A stretch of 64,000 bases of DNA from CADEGL01 sp050180485 (GCA_050180485.1 JBFXED010000020.1:1-64000), one strand, 5' to 3'; numbered from the stretch's first letter, positions 15,477 to 24,185 are shown. The notes: generated by a model not told the origin, from the sequence alone. Numbers and translations: made by a program.

Positions 15477-15980
15477 TCAGGCCTCGCCGACTGTCTCCAG
15501 CAACGCCGCTTGGAGCGCTTCTTCCGGCTTTTTACCGCCCCAGATCACAAACTGGAAGGTGGGGTAGAACCGCTCGCATTCCGCGATCGCGACGTCGAGC
15601 AAGTCCTCCAACTGCTCGACCGTGGCGCCGTTGGCGCCCCGGAGAAGCAGCGTGTGCCGGAAGATCGGCATCCGGTCGTCCTGGGCGACCTCGAAATGAC
15701 CGACCCAAATCTTGGGGTTGATCATGCCGACCACCTCGTGGACGGCCGTCTGGCGTGCCTGCGGCACCCTTATGTCGAGTGCGCAGGAGAAGTGGAGAGC
15801 CGAAAGATCGTTGGACCAGGCCAGGTGCAACCGGTAGTCACACCATTGGCCGCCTATTCCGGCAACCAGCTCCTCGTCGCTCATGCGTTCGTGCGCCCAC
15901 TCGTTGGCGGTCACGATCTCTTCCATCACGTCGAGGGGATTGGTGCTGGCGTACTTGGTCTCGGTGGCAAGGGCGGTCAT
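15477..15980 (-). CDS. YbjN domain-containing protein
   Basis: This 167-residue protein belongs to the YbjN group widely found next to proC in alphaproteobacteria. Visible features are NPLDVMEEIVTANEW near the N-terminus, CDYRLHLAWSNDLSALHFSC in the middle and EQLEDLLDVAIAECERFYP near the end. The fold is predicted to resemble type III secretion chaperones and YbjN is linked to stress responses in E. coli, but its molecular role is not established. It precedes proC by 7 bp and is likely in the same transcript. Confidence 0.82.
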   Translation of the reverse strand: MTALATETKYASTNPLDVMEEIVTANEWAHERMSDEELVAGIGGQWCDYRLHLAWSNDLSALHFSCALDIRVPQARQTAVHEVVGMINPKIWVGHFEVAQDDRMPIFRHTLLLRGANGATVEQLEDLLDVAIAECERFYPTFQFVIWGGKKPEEALQAALLETVGEA

Positions 15981-16142
15981 GCGTGAGCGCCTCCGTCGGG
16001 ACCCGCCGGCCGCGGAAAAAACGGCCGCCGGCCTTTCATCACACCGACATATTGTATGAGAACGCCGCCGAGTACACTACAAAAAGTAGTTATCCCCAAA
16101 AATTTCTGACCCGCAGCGAGGCGCGGTACCAGACTCCGCGCA

Positions 16143-16412
16143 TCAGCCGCGGCGCGTACCGGAGTTTTTCGCGATCGCTTCTTCAAGCGCGGCAAGGCGC
16201 TTCTCCGCGATCTCTTGTTCGAGGCGCGCCTTGGCCGCCATCTCCTTCACCGCTTCGAACTCCTCGCGGCTGACAAGCTGCATGTCGCCGAGCAGGCGCT
16301 GTAACTGCTGGCGCACCATGGCTTCGACTTCGGTACGCAGACCGGTCAACAGGCCGAGCGTACCGCCCGCCATGCGCGCGAGGTCGTCGAAGAATCGATT
16401 CTGAGTCTGCAT
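16143..16412 (-). CDS. UbiK-family accessory factor (BMFP domain)
   Basis: This 89-residue protein begins QTQNRFFDDLARMAGGTLG, is helical throughout and ends in a coiled coil (EQEIAEKRLAALEEAI). This matches the BMFP/UbiK family, small trimeric proteins that interact with membrane lipids; UbiK helps ubiquinone assembly in gammaproteobacteria. The start at 16412 gives the conserved N-terminus; longer upstream open frame is antisense to hldD. A hairpin-rich stretch near 16005-16035 may end its transcript before the ybjN-like gene. Confidence 0.82.
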   Translation of the reverse strand: MQTQNRFFDDLARMAGGTLGLLTGLRTEVEAMVRQQLQRLLGDMQLVSREEFEAVKEMAAKARLEQEIAEKRLAALEEAIAKNSGTRRG

Positions 16413-16541
16413 GGCGGCGGCTCCGGCGAATTGAGGAAGGCGGCGATTATGGGCGTGCCTTCCGCCCCGTGCAACGGACCGCCCTTCCTTGCGGCCCTGC
16501 GCGCACGCACCTATAACGGTGCCGCCAACAACGGAGAGCCC

Positions 16542-17528
16542 ATGTTCGTCGTCACGGGGGGCGCCGGTTTCATCGGCTCGAACCTGGTCGCGGCACTCGA
16601 TGCGCGCGCGCCGGGCCAAGTGATCGTCTGCGACCGCCTGGGCAGCGGCGACAAGTGGCGCAACTTGGCCAAGCGCGACCTGGCCGGCGTGGTGGCGCCC
16701 GACGCCCTGCCCGATTTCCTTGCTGCCAATGCGCACCAGGTCAAGGCGCTGTTCCATCTGGGTGCGATCTCGTCGACCACGGAAACCGACGCCGACCTTC
16801 TGTTGGCCAACAACGTCGCCTTCTCGCTCGACCTCTGGCGCTGGTGCGCCAAGCGTGCCGTTCCGTTCATCTATGCGTCCTCCGCCGCGACCTATGGCGA
16901 CGGCGCGGCGGGCTTCGACGACGACGGTTCGATCGAAGGACTGGCCAAGCTGCGGCCGCTCAACCCGTATGGCTGGTCCAAGCACATGTTCGACCGGCGC
17001 GTCGCGCGCCTGATCGAGGCGGGCAAGAAGCGGCCGCCGCAATGGGCAGGGCTGAAGTTCTTCAACGTCTATGGCCCGAACGAGTACCACAAGGACGACA
17101 TGATGAGCGTCGTCGCCCAGGTCTACCCGCGCGCCGCGGCCGACCAGCCGGCGCGGCTCTTCAAGTCGCACAACCCGGACTACAAGGACGGCGGGCAGTT
17201 GCGCGATTTCATCTGGGTCGGCGATTGCGTGTCCGTGATGCTGTGGCTGCTGGACAATCCGAAAGTGTCCGGCCTGTTCAATCTGGGCACCGGCAAGGCG
17301 CGCAGCTTCGCCGACCTGGCGACCGCCGTGTACCGCGCGCTCAACCGCCAGCCGTTGATCGACTATATCGACACGCCGGAACATCTCCGCGCCAAGTATC
17401 AGTACTTCACCGAAGCGCGCATGGACCGCTTGCGCGCGGCGGGTTACACGAAGCCCTTCACCGAGCTGGAGGACGGCGTGGCGCGCTATGTGCGCGACCA
17501 TCTGGCCGCGCCGGATCCATATCTCTAG
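16542..17528 (+). CDS. hldD: ADP-L-glycero-D-manno-heptose 6-epimerase
   Basis: This 328-residue extended SDR has the N-terminal FVVTGGAGFIGSN dinucleotide loop, the HLGAISSTTETDADLLLANN segment typical of HldD/RfaD, and the active site YGWSKHMFD, followed by FFNVYGPNEYHKDDM. It epimerises ADP-D-glycero-manno-heptose for the LPS inner core. The ATG at 16542 follows GGAGAG. It is divergent from the ubiK-like gene and lies 3 bp before lgt, so it probably leads an operon with lgt and the methyltransferase gene. Confidence 0.94.
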   Translation: MFVVTGGAGFIGSNLVAALDARAPGQVIVCDRLGSGDKWRNLAKRDLAGVVAPDALPDFLAANAHQVKALFHLGAISSTTETDADLLLANNVAFSLDLWRWCAKRAVPFIYASSAATYGDGAAGFDDDGSIEGLAKLRPLNPYGWSKHMFDRRVARLIEAGKKRPPQWAGLKFFNVYGPNEYHKDDMMSVVAQVYPRAAADQPARLFKSHNPDYKDGGQLRDFIWVGDCVSVMLWLLDNPKVSGLFNLGTGKARSFADLATAVYRALNRQPLIDYIDTPEHLRAKYQYFTEARMDRLRAAGYTKPFTELEDGVARYVRDHLAAPDPYL

Positions 17529-17531
17529 CCC

Positions 17532-18326
17532 ATGTTCGCCGCTATCCCGTTTCCCGCCCTCGATCCGGTCGCGCTGCAGATCGGCCCCATCGCGATACGC
17601 TGGTATGCGCTGGCCTATATGGCCGGGCTTCTCATCGGCTGGCGCTACATGCGCTCGGTCGCGTCGTGGGCGCCGCGCGTCTTGGACGCCAAGGGCGTCG
17701 ACGACTTCCTGCTGTGGGCGACCTTCGCGATTATCCTGGGAGGCCGTCTCGGCTACGTCCTGTTCTATCAGCCGATTCATTTCCTGCAGAACCCGGAAGA
17801 CATCGTAGCCGTCTGGAAGGGCGGCATGTCATTCCATGGCGGCCTGCTCGGCATGGTTCTGGCCATCGTGCTCTACGCACGCCGCCAGCGCGTGCCCGTG
17901 CTAGGCCTGGCAGACCGCGTGGCCTGCGTCGTACCCATCGGTCTGTTCTTCGGCCGCATCGCCAACTTCATCAACGGCGAGCTGTTCGGCCGCCCGACGG
18001 ACGCGGCCTGGGGCATCGTCTTTCCGGGCGGCGGGCCGTTGCCGCGCCATCCGAGCCAGCTTTACGAAGCCGGTCTCGAAGGCATCGTCCTGTTCCTCAT
18101 CCTATGGCTGGCTTCGCGCTCTCAAGCCGTGCGCACGCGTTACGGTCTACTGACCGGCCTGTTCCTCTGCGGCTATGCGATCTTTCGCTCCACGGGCGAA
18201 TTGTTCCGCGAGCCCGACGCCCATATCGGCTTCCTCGCGGGCGGCGTGACCATGGGCCAGATTCTCTCCCTCCCTCTTCTGCTGGCCGGGCTGTTCCTGA
18301 TCGCGCGGGCCCGCCCGAAGCCGTGA
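17532..18326 (+). CDS. lgt: Prolipoprotein diacylglyceryl transferase
   Basis: This 264-residue inner-membrane enzyme has about seven hydrophobic segments and the Lgt signature GRIANFINGELFGRPTD, as well as GGMSFHGGLLG with the conserved histidine and HPSQLYEA. It transfers diacylglycerol from phosphatidylglycerol to the lipobox cysteine of prolipoproteins; the lipoprotein at 22167 would be one of its clients. The stop codon overlaps the next gene's GTG start by 4 bp (GTGA), suggesting coupling. Confidence 0.96.
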   Translation: MFAAIPFPALDPVALQIGPIAIRWYALAYMAGLLIGWRYMRSVASWAPRVLDAKGVDDFLLWATFAIILGGRLGYVLFYQPIHFLQNPEDIVAVWKGGMSFHGGLLGMVLAIVLYARRQRVPVLGLADRVACVVPIGLFFGRIANFINGELFGRPTDAAWGIVFPGGGPLPRHPSQLYEAGLEGIVLFLILWLASRSQAVRTRYGLLTGLFLCGYAIFRSTGELFREPDAHIGFLAGGVTMGQILSLPLLLAGLFLIARARPKP

Positions 18327-19396
18327 GCGCTCTCGCGGCCCTTCTCCGCGACATCATCGCCAAGGACGGACCGATCACCGTCGAGCGCTACATGGCCGAA
18401 GCGCTCGGTCATCCCGCGCACGGCTATTACGTCACGCGCGATCCGTTGGGCGCGACCGGCGATTTCACCACCGCACCCGAGATCAGCCAGATGTTCGGCG
18501 AGATGATCGGCCTGTGGTGCGTCGCCACCTGGCGGCGCATGGGCGCGCCGTCGCCCTTCGTGCTGGCGGAACTGGGACCAGGACGCGGCACGCTGATGGC
18601 CGATGCGCTGCGCGCGGCGCGGCTCGATCCGCGTTTCCTGGAGGCCGCGCGCCTGCATTTGGTCGAGACCAGCCCGGTCTTGCGCGAAAGGCAGGGCGCC
18701 GCGCTGGCCGCTCACCGCCCGGCATGGCACGGGGATTTCGGCGCCGTGCCGAGCGGTCCCTTGCTGCTGATCGCCAACGAATTCTTCGACGCCCTTCCCA
18801 TCCGCCAGTTCGAACGGACGGCGGACGGCTGGCGCGAGCGCCTGGTCGGCCACGACGCAGACCGCTTCACGTTTGTCCTTTCGTCCCGCAAGCCGGACGA
18901 AACCCTTCCCGGCGATGCACCCGTCGGCGCCATCATGGAAACCTCGCCCACATCGGTTCGCGTCATGCACGACATCGGTGAACGGATCGCGCGTCACGGC
19001 GGCGCGGCGCTGGTGATCGACTATGGCTATGTCCGCACGGACAAAACGCGCGCCTGGGGCGACACCTTTCAGGCTCTGCGCGGCCATAAGCGCCACGATC
19101 CGCTGGAAGCGCCCGGCCAAGCCGACCTGACCGCCCATGTCGACTTCGCCGCCCTGGCCCGCGCCGCGCACGATGCCGGCGCGGCAACTCACGGGCCTTT
19201 GCCACAAGGACTCTTCCTCAAGGCGTTGGGCATCGAGTTGCGCGCCCTGCGGCTCGCGCGGGACGCCACGCAAGAACAGCGCGCGGCGATCGACGCCGCG
19301 CTGCATCGCCTGATCCACGCCGACGGCATGGGCCTTCTCTTCAAGGCGCTGGCGGCCGCGCATCCGTCCTTGGGCACACCGGACGGATTCGCCTGA
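18323..19396 (+). CDS. MidA/NDUFAF7-family SAM-dependent methyltransferase
   Basis: This 357-residue protein starts at GTG inside the lgt stop codon. It shows the DUF185/MidA pattern: GPITVERYMAEALGHPAHGYY, DFTTAPEISQMFGEMIG, the SAM loop ELGPGRGTLMAD and the later ALVIDYGY. The mitochondrial homologue NDUFAF7 symmetrically dimethylates an arginine of complex I subunit NDUFS2, so a respiratory-complex assembly role is plausible here. In many alphaproteobacteria it is followed directly by pgeF; here an M24-fold gene stands between them. Confidence 0.88.
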   Translation: MSALAALLRDIIAKDGPITVERYMAEALGHPAHGYYVTRDPLGATGDFTTAPEISQMFGEMIGLWCVATWRRMGAPSPFVLAELGPGRGTLMADALRAARLDPRFLEAARLHLVETSPVLRERQGAALAAHRPAWHGDFGAVPSGPLLLIANEFFDALPIRQFERTADGWRERLVGHDADRFTFVLSSRKPDETLPGDAPVGAIMETSPTSVRVMHDIGERIARHGGAALVIDYGYVRTDKTRAWGDTFQALRGHKRHDPLEAPGQADLTAHVDFAALARAAHDAGAATHGPLPQGLFLKALGIELRALRLARDATQEQRAAIDAALHRLIHADGMGLLFKALAAAHPSLGTPDGFA

Positions 19397-19477
19397 GCGT
19401 GGGTTGCCGCGCGCGCGCGCGATCCCTAATCTGATCGCAGCCGTTTCAAGGCCGCCGACAGAGGGGAGCGCGAGCAC

Positions 19478-20635
19478 ATGGCCCACTTCACGAACGCCGA
19501 GTTCAAGAGCCGCCAGAAGAAGACCATTCGGGAATTGGAACGGCGCGGCCTGCATGGCCTCCTGATGTTCCGGCAGGAGAGCATGTACTACCTGACCGGC
19601 TACGAGACGTTCGGATATTGCTTCTTCCAGGCCATGTACCTGGGCACCGACGGCAAGATGTTCCTCTTGACCCGTTGGCCCGACGCCATCTTGGCGCGCA
19701 AGATCACCGTCCTGAAGGACAAGGACATCCACGTCTGGACCAACCTGCCGGACGCCAATCCTTCGCTAGACCTGAAGCGCCTTTTGGATTCCCAACATTG
19801 CAAGGGTAAGCGCATCGGCATCGAGTACGACGCCTACGGCCTGACCGGCGCGATCCACCGAAAGCTGTCGGCCGCTCTCAACGATTTCTGCCATCTGGAA
19901 GAAGCGTCCGACCTGGTCACGCGCTTGCGTTACGTGAAGAGCCGGGCCGAGATCGAGTGCATCCGCAAGGCGGCGGCCTTGGCCGACCGCGCGTTGATCC
20001 CGGCCAACCGCTTGGCCGTGGCCGGCGCCTACGAGGGCGACATTCTGGCCGCGATGCAGAGCGAGATCTTCAGGGGCGGCGGCGACTGGCCGGGTAACGA
20101 CCAGATCATCGGCTCCGGCCCGCGCGCGCTGATCGGCCGCTACACCTCGGGCCGCCAGACGCTGAAGAAGAACGACCAGCTCACCATCGAATGGGCGGGC
20201 TCGTACCTGCGCTATCACGCGGCCATGATGCGCACGATCGTGATCGGCAAGGTCAACCCGCGCCAGCGGAAGATGCACGACGTGGCGGTCGAGGCCCATT
20301 GGGCCACGGTGGCGGCGTTGAAGCCAGGCAACACCTGCGGCGACGTCTTCGAGGCCTATGCGCGCGTCTGCGATAAGCGCGGCTTTGGCAAGCACCGGCA
20401 CACGGCGACGGGCTACAGCATGAGCGCGGTGTTCCAGCCGACCTGGATGGACTGGCCGATGTTCTACAAGGACAACCCGGCCGTCATCGAGGTGGGCAAC
20501 ACGTTCTTCGTCCACACGCTGATCTTCGACCAGCAGCGCAACCTGGCGGTGGCGCCCGGCCAGTCCTATGTCGTCACGAAGAAAGGCGCGGAGCCGTTGT
20601 CGAAGAGCAAGCTCGACCTCGTCGTCAACGATTGA
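19478..20635 (+). CDS. M24 (creatinase/aminopeptidase P fold) protein, ectoine hydrolase-like
   Basis: This 385-residue protein has the N-terminal creatinase domain (GLLMFRQESMYYLTGYETFGY) and a C-terminal pita-bread domain (residues about 155-385). The metal-binding aspartates of aminopeptidases are not kept: the first is E238 (TIEWAG) and the second is A249 (YHAAMMRT), as in creatinase and DoeA-type ectoine hydrolases that do not follow the dinuclear-metal rule. It probably cleaves a C-N bond in a small compound instead of a peptide. GAGGGGAG precedes the ATG. It interrupts the usual methyltransferase-pgeF pair and overlaps the pgeF start. Confidence 0.8.
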   Translation: MAHFTNAEFKSRQKKTIRELERRGLHGLLMFRQESMYYLTGYETFGYCFFQAMYLGTDGKMFLLTRWPDAILARKITVLKDKDIHVWTNLPDANPSLDLKRLLDSQHCKGKRIGIEYDAYGLTGAIHRKLSAALNDFCHLEEASDLVTRLRYVKSRAEIECIRKAAALADRALIPANRLAVAGAYEGDILAAMQSEIFRGGGDWPGNDQIIGSGPRALIGRYTSGRQTLKKNDQLTIEWAGSYLRYHAAMMRTIVIGKVNPRQRKMHDVAVEAHWATVAALKPGNTCGDVFEAYARVCDKRGFGKHRHTATGYSMSAVFQPTWMDWPMFYKDNPAVIEVGNTFFVHTLIFDQQRNLAVAPGQSYVVTKKGAEPLSKSKLDLVVND

Positions 20636-21417
20636 CCGGCGTGCCGCCCGAACCGCTCCGCGCCCGGACGCTGGACGCGCCCGGCATCCGTCACGGCTTC
20701 TTCGGCCGCAAGGGCGGTGTGAGTGAAGGCCTCTACGATTCGCTGAACTGCGGCTTCGGTTCCAAGGACGCGCGCGCGGCGGTGGCGGAAAACCGCGCGC
20801 GCGCGGCAACCGCCCTGGGCGGCAAGCCCGACATGCTGGTGACGGGCTATCAAGTCCACAGCCCGGACGTCGTCCATGTCGAGACGCCCTGGCTTCCCGG
20901 CGATGCACCCAAAGTGGACGGGCTGGTCGCGACCAAGCCCGGCATCGTGCTGGGCGTCCTGGCCGCGGATTGCGCGCCGGTCCTGTTCGCCGATCCCATC
21001 GCCAGGATCGTAGGCGCGGCGCATGCGGGCTGGCGCGGCGCGGTCGGCGGCGTACTGGACGCCACGGTGGACGCCATGGTCCGCCTGGGTGCGCGCGTAT
21101 CCTCGATCCGCGCGGCTGTGGGCCCCTGCATCGGCAAGGACTCCTACGAAGTGGGGCCGGAGTTCCCCGCGCCTTTCCTCGCCGAAAATCCGGCCAACCG
21201 GGATTTCTTCCGCCCAGGCCGGAGCGCGGGCCATTTCCTGTTCGACCTGACCGGCTATGTCGGGCGGCGGCTGGAGCGGCTCGGCCTCGGCGCCGTCGAG
21301 CGGCTGGAGCGCGACACCTGCGCGGAAGCCGACTCGTTCTTCAGCTATCGCCGCTCATGCCTCAGGAGCGAAGCGGATTTCGGCCGTGGCCTTTCGGCCA
21401 TCACGCTCGCGGAATGA
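20632..21417 (+). CDS. pgeF: Peptidoglycan editing factor PgeF (laccase-domain purine nucleosidase family)
   Basis: This protein of about 261 residues has the YfiH/PgeF signature: APGIRHGFFGRKGGVS near the start, TGYQVHSPDVVHV, AADCAPVLF and GAAHAGWRGAVGG, whose His, Cys and His form the zinc site. Members phosphorolyse or deaminate purine nucleosides and in E. coli PgeF corrects peptidoglycan precursors. The start is uncertain: TTG at 20632 overlaps the previous stop, and GTG at 20641 is equally possible. The next gene follows after 4 bp. Confidence 0.9.
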   Translation: MTGVPPEPLRARTLDAPGIRHGFFGRKGGVSEGLYDSLNCGFGSKDARAAVAENRARAATALGGKPDMLVTGYQVHSPDVVHVETPWLPGDAPKVDGLVATKPGIVLGVLAADCAPVLFADPIARIVGAAHAGWRGAVGGVLDATVDAMVRLGARVSSIRAAVGPCIGKDSYEVGPEFPAPFLAENPANRDFFRPGRSAGHFLFDLTGYVGRRLERLGLGAVERLERDTCAEADSFFSYRRSCLRSEADFGRGLSAITLAE

Positions 21418-21421
21418 TGCC

Positions 21422-22036
21422 ATGACCGAACGCGTCGCCCATCTGATCCATGCGATCCGTGCCTATTACGAAGGTCTCGTAATCAACGACGCCGCGGTGA
21501 AGCGCGAGGTCGACCACATGCTGTCGGCGACGGCGGCGCTCGATCCGGTCGAGCCGACAGGCAATCGCGTCAATGCCGGCGCAGTGAAGCATCTGCCCGG
21601 CGTGCTCGATGCCGCGCGAAGAGGCCCAGGCCGCGCGGTCGCCGATGCGATTGACGCCGCGCGCGACGACCTCCTCTGGTATTACGGCTATGCGCCGCGG
21701 CCTGGCGAACGCGACTTGTCCCAGGACATCGCCTTCTGCGAAATCCTGGGACCGACCACGGGCTCGTTCCGCAGCGCGGACGCGCGGCTCGGTTTCACCC
21801 TGATCGGCCCGCGCATGCATTATCCCGCCCATTCGCATCCCGCGGCCGAGTTGTATCACTTGCTGGCCGGACCCAGCACGTGGATCAAGGCCGATGTGGC
21901 TTCGCGCAAGACGCCGGGCGATTTCATCTTCCATCCCTCCGGTGTGTCGCACGCGATGGAAACGGACGACGCATCGCTGCTCTCCGTCTATTCCTGGAGC
22001 GGGGACATCATTTCGCGCTCGACGTATTTGGCGTGA
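21422..22036 (+). CDS. DMSP lyase-like cupin protein
   Basis: This 204-residue protein has an N-terminal helical half and a C-terminal cupin. The motif YPAHSHPAAELYHLLAG (H137, H139, E143, Y145) and the second motif with H177 (HPSGVSHAMET), followed by SVYSWSGDI, match the dimethylsulfoniopropionate lyase cupin family (DddL/DddQ/DddW-like). Those enzymes cleave DMSP to dimethyl sulfide and acrylate using a metal and a catalytic tyrosine. Related cupins of unknown substrate exist, so DMSP is not assured. It starts 4 bp after pgeF, probably in the same transcript. No acrylate genes are nearby. Confidence 0.7.
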   Translation: MTERVAHLIHAIRAYYEGLVINDAAVKREVDHMLSATAALDPVEPTGNRVNAGAVKHLPGVLDAARRGPGRAVADAIDAARDDLLWYYGYAPRPGERDLSQDIAFCEILGPTTGSFRSADARLGFTLIGPRMHYPAHSHPAAELYHLLAGPSTWIKADVASRKTPGDFIFHPSGVSHAMETDDASLLSVYSWSGDIISRSTYLA

Positions 22037-22064
22037 CACGCCTGTATCGGCTGGCGGCGGACGC

Positions 22065-22070
22065 TATAAT
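22065..22070 (+). promoter_or_regulatory. -10-like TATAAT before the small ORF and lipoprotein
   Basis: TATAAT lies 41 bp before the 22-codon ORF and just after the cupin gene. No clear -35 partner is seen, so this is a candidate only. Confidence 0.35.
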
Positions 22071-22111
22071 TCCGCCTCCGCCCTCCCAATTCTCGCGGCG
22101 GACGAGGCCTT

Positions 22112-22180
22112 ATGCCCTACCTCATCTTCTTCCTCATCTTCCTGTTCTTCGGCCTGATGGCGAGCTGTGTGCTGGCGTAG
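22112..22180 (+). CDS. Putative 22-residue hydrophobic peptide
   Basis: The 23-codon frame encodes an almost entirely hydrophobic peptide (MPYLIFFLIFLFFGLMASCV core), long enough for one membrane helix. A GAGG lies 6-10 bases before the ATG. Its end overlaps the GTG start of the lipoprotein gene by 14 bp in another frame, so it could be a leader coupling translation, or a small membrane protein. No homology can be claimed for a peptide this short, and it may be chance in a GC-rich genome. Confidence 0.35.
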   Translation: MPYLIFFLIFLFFGLMASCVLA

Positions 22181-23048
22181 CCTTGCGGCCAGCCTCGTCA
22201 TCCTTCTGACCGCCGCGGCCTGCACGCCCCTGCCGCAGCCCTTCGCGCATACGAAGGCCGACGTCGAGAAGTCGAAGAAGGTTTTGGAACTGCCGGACGG
22301 CGCCGGCATCGTCATCAATCCCAACATCGAGGGCGCGCCGCCGGAGATTTCGGCCGCGCTGGCTAACGCCATGGTCAAAGCGCTGTCGGACGCGAACATT
22401 CCGGCCAGCACCACAGGCGGCAACAAATCGAGCCAGGTGCTCGAAGGCCGCCTGGCCGCCGCACCCGTCGCGGGGCGCAGCAAGGTTTTGATCCTGTGGA
22501 CGCTGACCAACCACGAGAACAACAAGATCGGCGAATACTTGCAGCACGAGACGGTCGATCTGCGCGGCTGGCAAACCGCGCGCCCCGCCGTGATGGCCGA
22601 TCTGGCAAGCCACGCCGCCGAACCCATCGCCGGCCTGATCCAGGACAAGGGCTCGGTGACCGCACCCGGCCAAGGAAGTATCGCCGAAGTCCGCATGGTG
22701 GAAGGCGCGCCCGGCGACGGCGCGACCAGCCTGACCCGCGCCATGCGCTTCTACCTGCAACAGGCCAAGGTGAAGATCGTCGATAAGCCCTCGCCCGAGG
22801 CCTTGATCGTGCAAGGAACGGTCGAGATGGGGGCGCCGCGCGGCGGCACCCAGCCCATCACCATCACTTGGCGTGTGCTGCGGGCGGACGGCACGGAGGC
22901 GGGCAAGGTGGCCCAGAACAACGCCGTCCCGACAGGCTCGCTGGACAAGGCCTGGGGCGATATCGCCTTCCTGGTCGCCGAGGCGGCGGCGCCCGGCGTG
23001 ACCCAGATCATCAAACGTCTCGCGGACCTGCCCGGCCAATCGCGCTAA
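22167..23048 (+). CDS. Conserved lipoprotein of unknown function
   Basis: This 293-residue protein starts at GTG and has a lipoprotein signal peptide (basic residue, hydrophobic stretch, then lipobox LTAAAC with the lipidated cysteine at residue 19). The mature part has a run that reads like a periplasmic repeat domain (EISAALANAMVKALSDANIPA and later AMRFYLQQAKVKIVD). I do not recognise a named domain. It stands alone between the cupin gene and prs and may be coupled to the preceding 22-codon ORF. Export by Sec and lipidation by Lgt are inferred from the signal. Confidence 0.8.
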   Translation: MCWRSLAASLVILLTAAACTPLPQPFAHTKADVEKSKKVLELPDGAGIVINPNIEGAPPEISAALANAMVKALSDANIPASTTGGNKSSQVLEGRLAAAPVAGRSKVLILWTLTNHENNKIGEYLQHETVDLRGWQTARPAVMADLASHAAEPIAGLIQDKGSVTAPGQGSIAEVRMVEGAPGDGATSLTRAMRFYLQQAKVKIVDKPSPEALIVQGTVEMGAPRGGTQPITITWRVLRADGTEAGKVAQNNAVPTGSLDKAWGDIAFLVAEAAAPGVTQIIKRLADLPGQSR

Positions 23049-23087
23049 ATCCCCGAAAAAGCCCGGAAAAACCTGGTTTTGGGCGTG

Positions 23088-23116
23088 TTTACAGAGGCAA
23101 GACCGCTTGTTAGATT
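23088..23116 (+). promoter_or_regulatory. Candidate prs promoter
   Basis: TTTACA (23088-23093) and TAGATT (23111-23116) are separated by 17 bp and lie about 60 bp before the prs start. Spacing and sequence fit a housekeeping sigma-70 promoter. Confidence 0.5.
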
Positions 23117-23179
23117 GCGCGCGCCCTGGGGACGCCGGGCCGCTTCCCACTTAAGCGCGACGCCAACAGCGAACGGCCT

Positions 23180-24112
23180 ATGAAGATCATCGCCGGCAAC
23201 AGCAATCGGCCCCTCGCCGAAGCGATTTCGGCTTACCTCAACTTGCCGATGACCAAGGCGAGCGTGCGGCACTTCTCGGATCGGGAGGTGTTCGTCGAGA
23301 TTCTGGAGAATATCCGGGGCGAGGACGTGTTCGTGGTGCAGTCCACGTCCTATCCGGCGAACGACCATCTGATGGAGCTTCTGGTCACCCTCGACGCGCT
23401 CCGCCGGGCTTCGGCCCGCCGGGTCACCGCCGTGATTCCTTATTATGGATATGCGCGCCAGGACCGTAAAACCGGCCCCCGCACCCCCATTTCGGCCAAG
23501 CTGGTGGCCAACCTGATCACCACCGCCGGCGCCAACCGCGTCCTGACCTTGGATCTGCACGCCGGCCAGATTCAGGGCTTTTTCGACATCCCCACGGACA
23601 ACCTGTTCGCCGCCCCGGTGCTCAGCAAGGACATCAAAGAGCGCTTGAATGGCAAGGACTTGGTCATCATTTCGCCGGACGTCGGCGGCGTGGTCCGGGC
23701 CCGCGCGCTGGCGAAACGGCTTGACGCCGAACTGGCAATCATCGATAAGCGCCGCGAACGCGCCGGTGAGTCCGAGGTCATGAACATCATCGGCGACGTC
23801 GATGGCCGGCGTTGCGTCCTGGTCGACGATATCGTGGATTCGGGCGGAACACTGTGCAACGCCGCCGTGGCGCTCATGGAGCGCGGTGCGGCGTCGGTCC
23901 ATGCCTACGTGACGCATGGCGTGCTGTCGGGCAAGGCGGTGGAACGGATTTCCGCCTCGCCCATCGTGAACATGGTGATCACGGACAGCATCCAGGCCAC
24001 CGAGGCGGTCCGCAACTCGAAGAATATCCGCCAATTGCCGATCGCGGCACTCCTGGGCGAGGCGATCAAGCGGATCAGCGACGAAAGCTCGGTTTCGAGC
24101 CTGTTCGACTGA
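23180..24112 (+). CDS. prs: Ribose-phosphate pyrophosphokinase
   Basis: This 310-residue enzyme makes PRPP from ribose-5-phosphate and ATP. It begins MKIIAGNSNRPLAEAISAYL and carries the class I signatures DLHAGQIQGFFDIPTDNL, DVGGVVRARALAKRL and the PRPP loop VLVDDIVDSGGTL. Length and motifs are standard. A plausible sigma-70 promoter precedes it and rplY follows after 73 bp, an order (prs, rplY, pth, ychF) shared by many proteobacteria. Confidence 0.97.
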   Translation: MKIIAGNSNRPLAEAISAYLNLPMTKASVRHFSDREVFVEILENIRGEDVFVVQSTSYPANDHLMELLVTLDALRRASARRVTAVIPYYGYARQDRKTGPRTPISAKLVANLITTAGANRVLTLDLHAGQIQGFFDIPTDNLFAAPVLSKDIKERLNGKDLVIISPDVGGVVRARALAKRLDAELAIIDKRRERAGESEVMNIIGDVDGRRCVLVDDIVDSGGTLCNAAVALMERGAASVHAYVTHGVLSGKAVERISASPIVNMVITDSIQATEAVRNSKNIRQLPIAALLGEAIKRISDESSVSSLFD

Positions 24113-24185
24113 GGCAGTAACGGTTTAGCAAGGGCGACGGCGCCGTAACGACGGCACCCGCCGAAGAATGGAAAGGATCGAAGCG

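Noticed and set aside
16000..16040. GC-rich stretch with GGCCGCCGGCC-like repeats as a strong terminator of the ubiK-like gene
   Set aside because: Arms pair only partly and the stem assignment is ambiguous, so it is not listed as a feature.
16413..17780. Long minus-strand extension upstream of the ubiK-like gene
   Set aside because: It is antisense to hldD and lgt; the conserved UbiK N-terminus starts at 16412.
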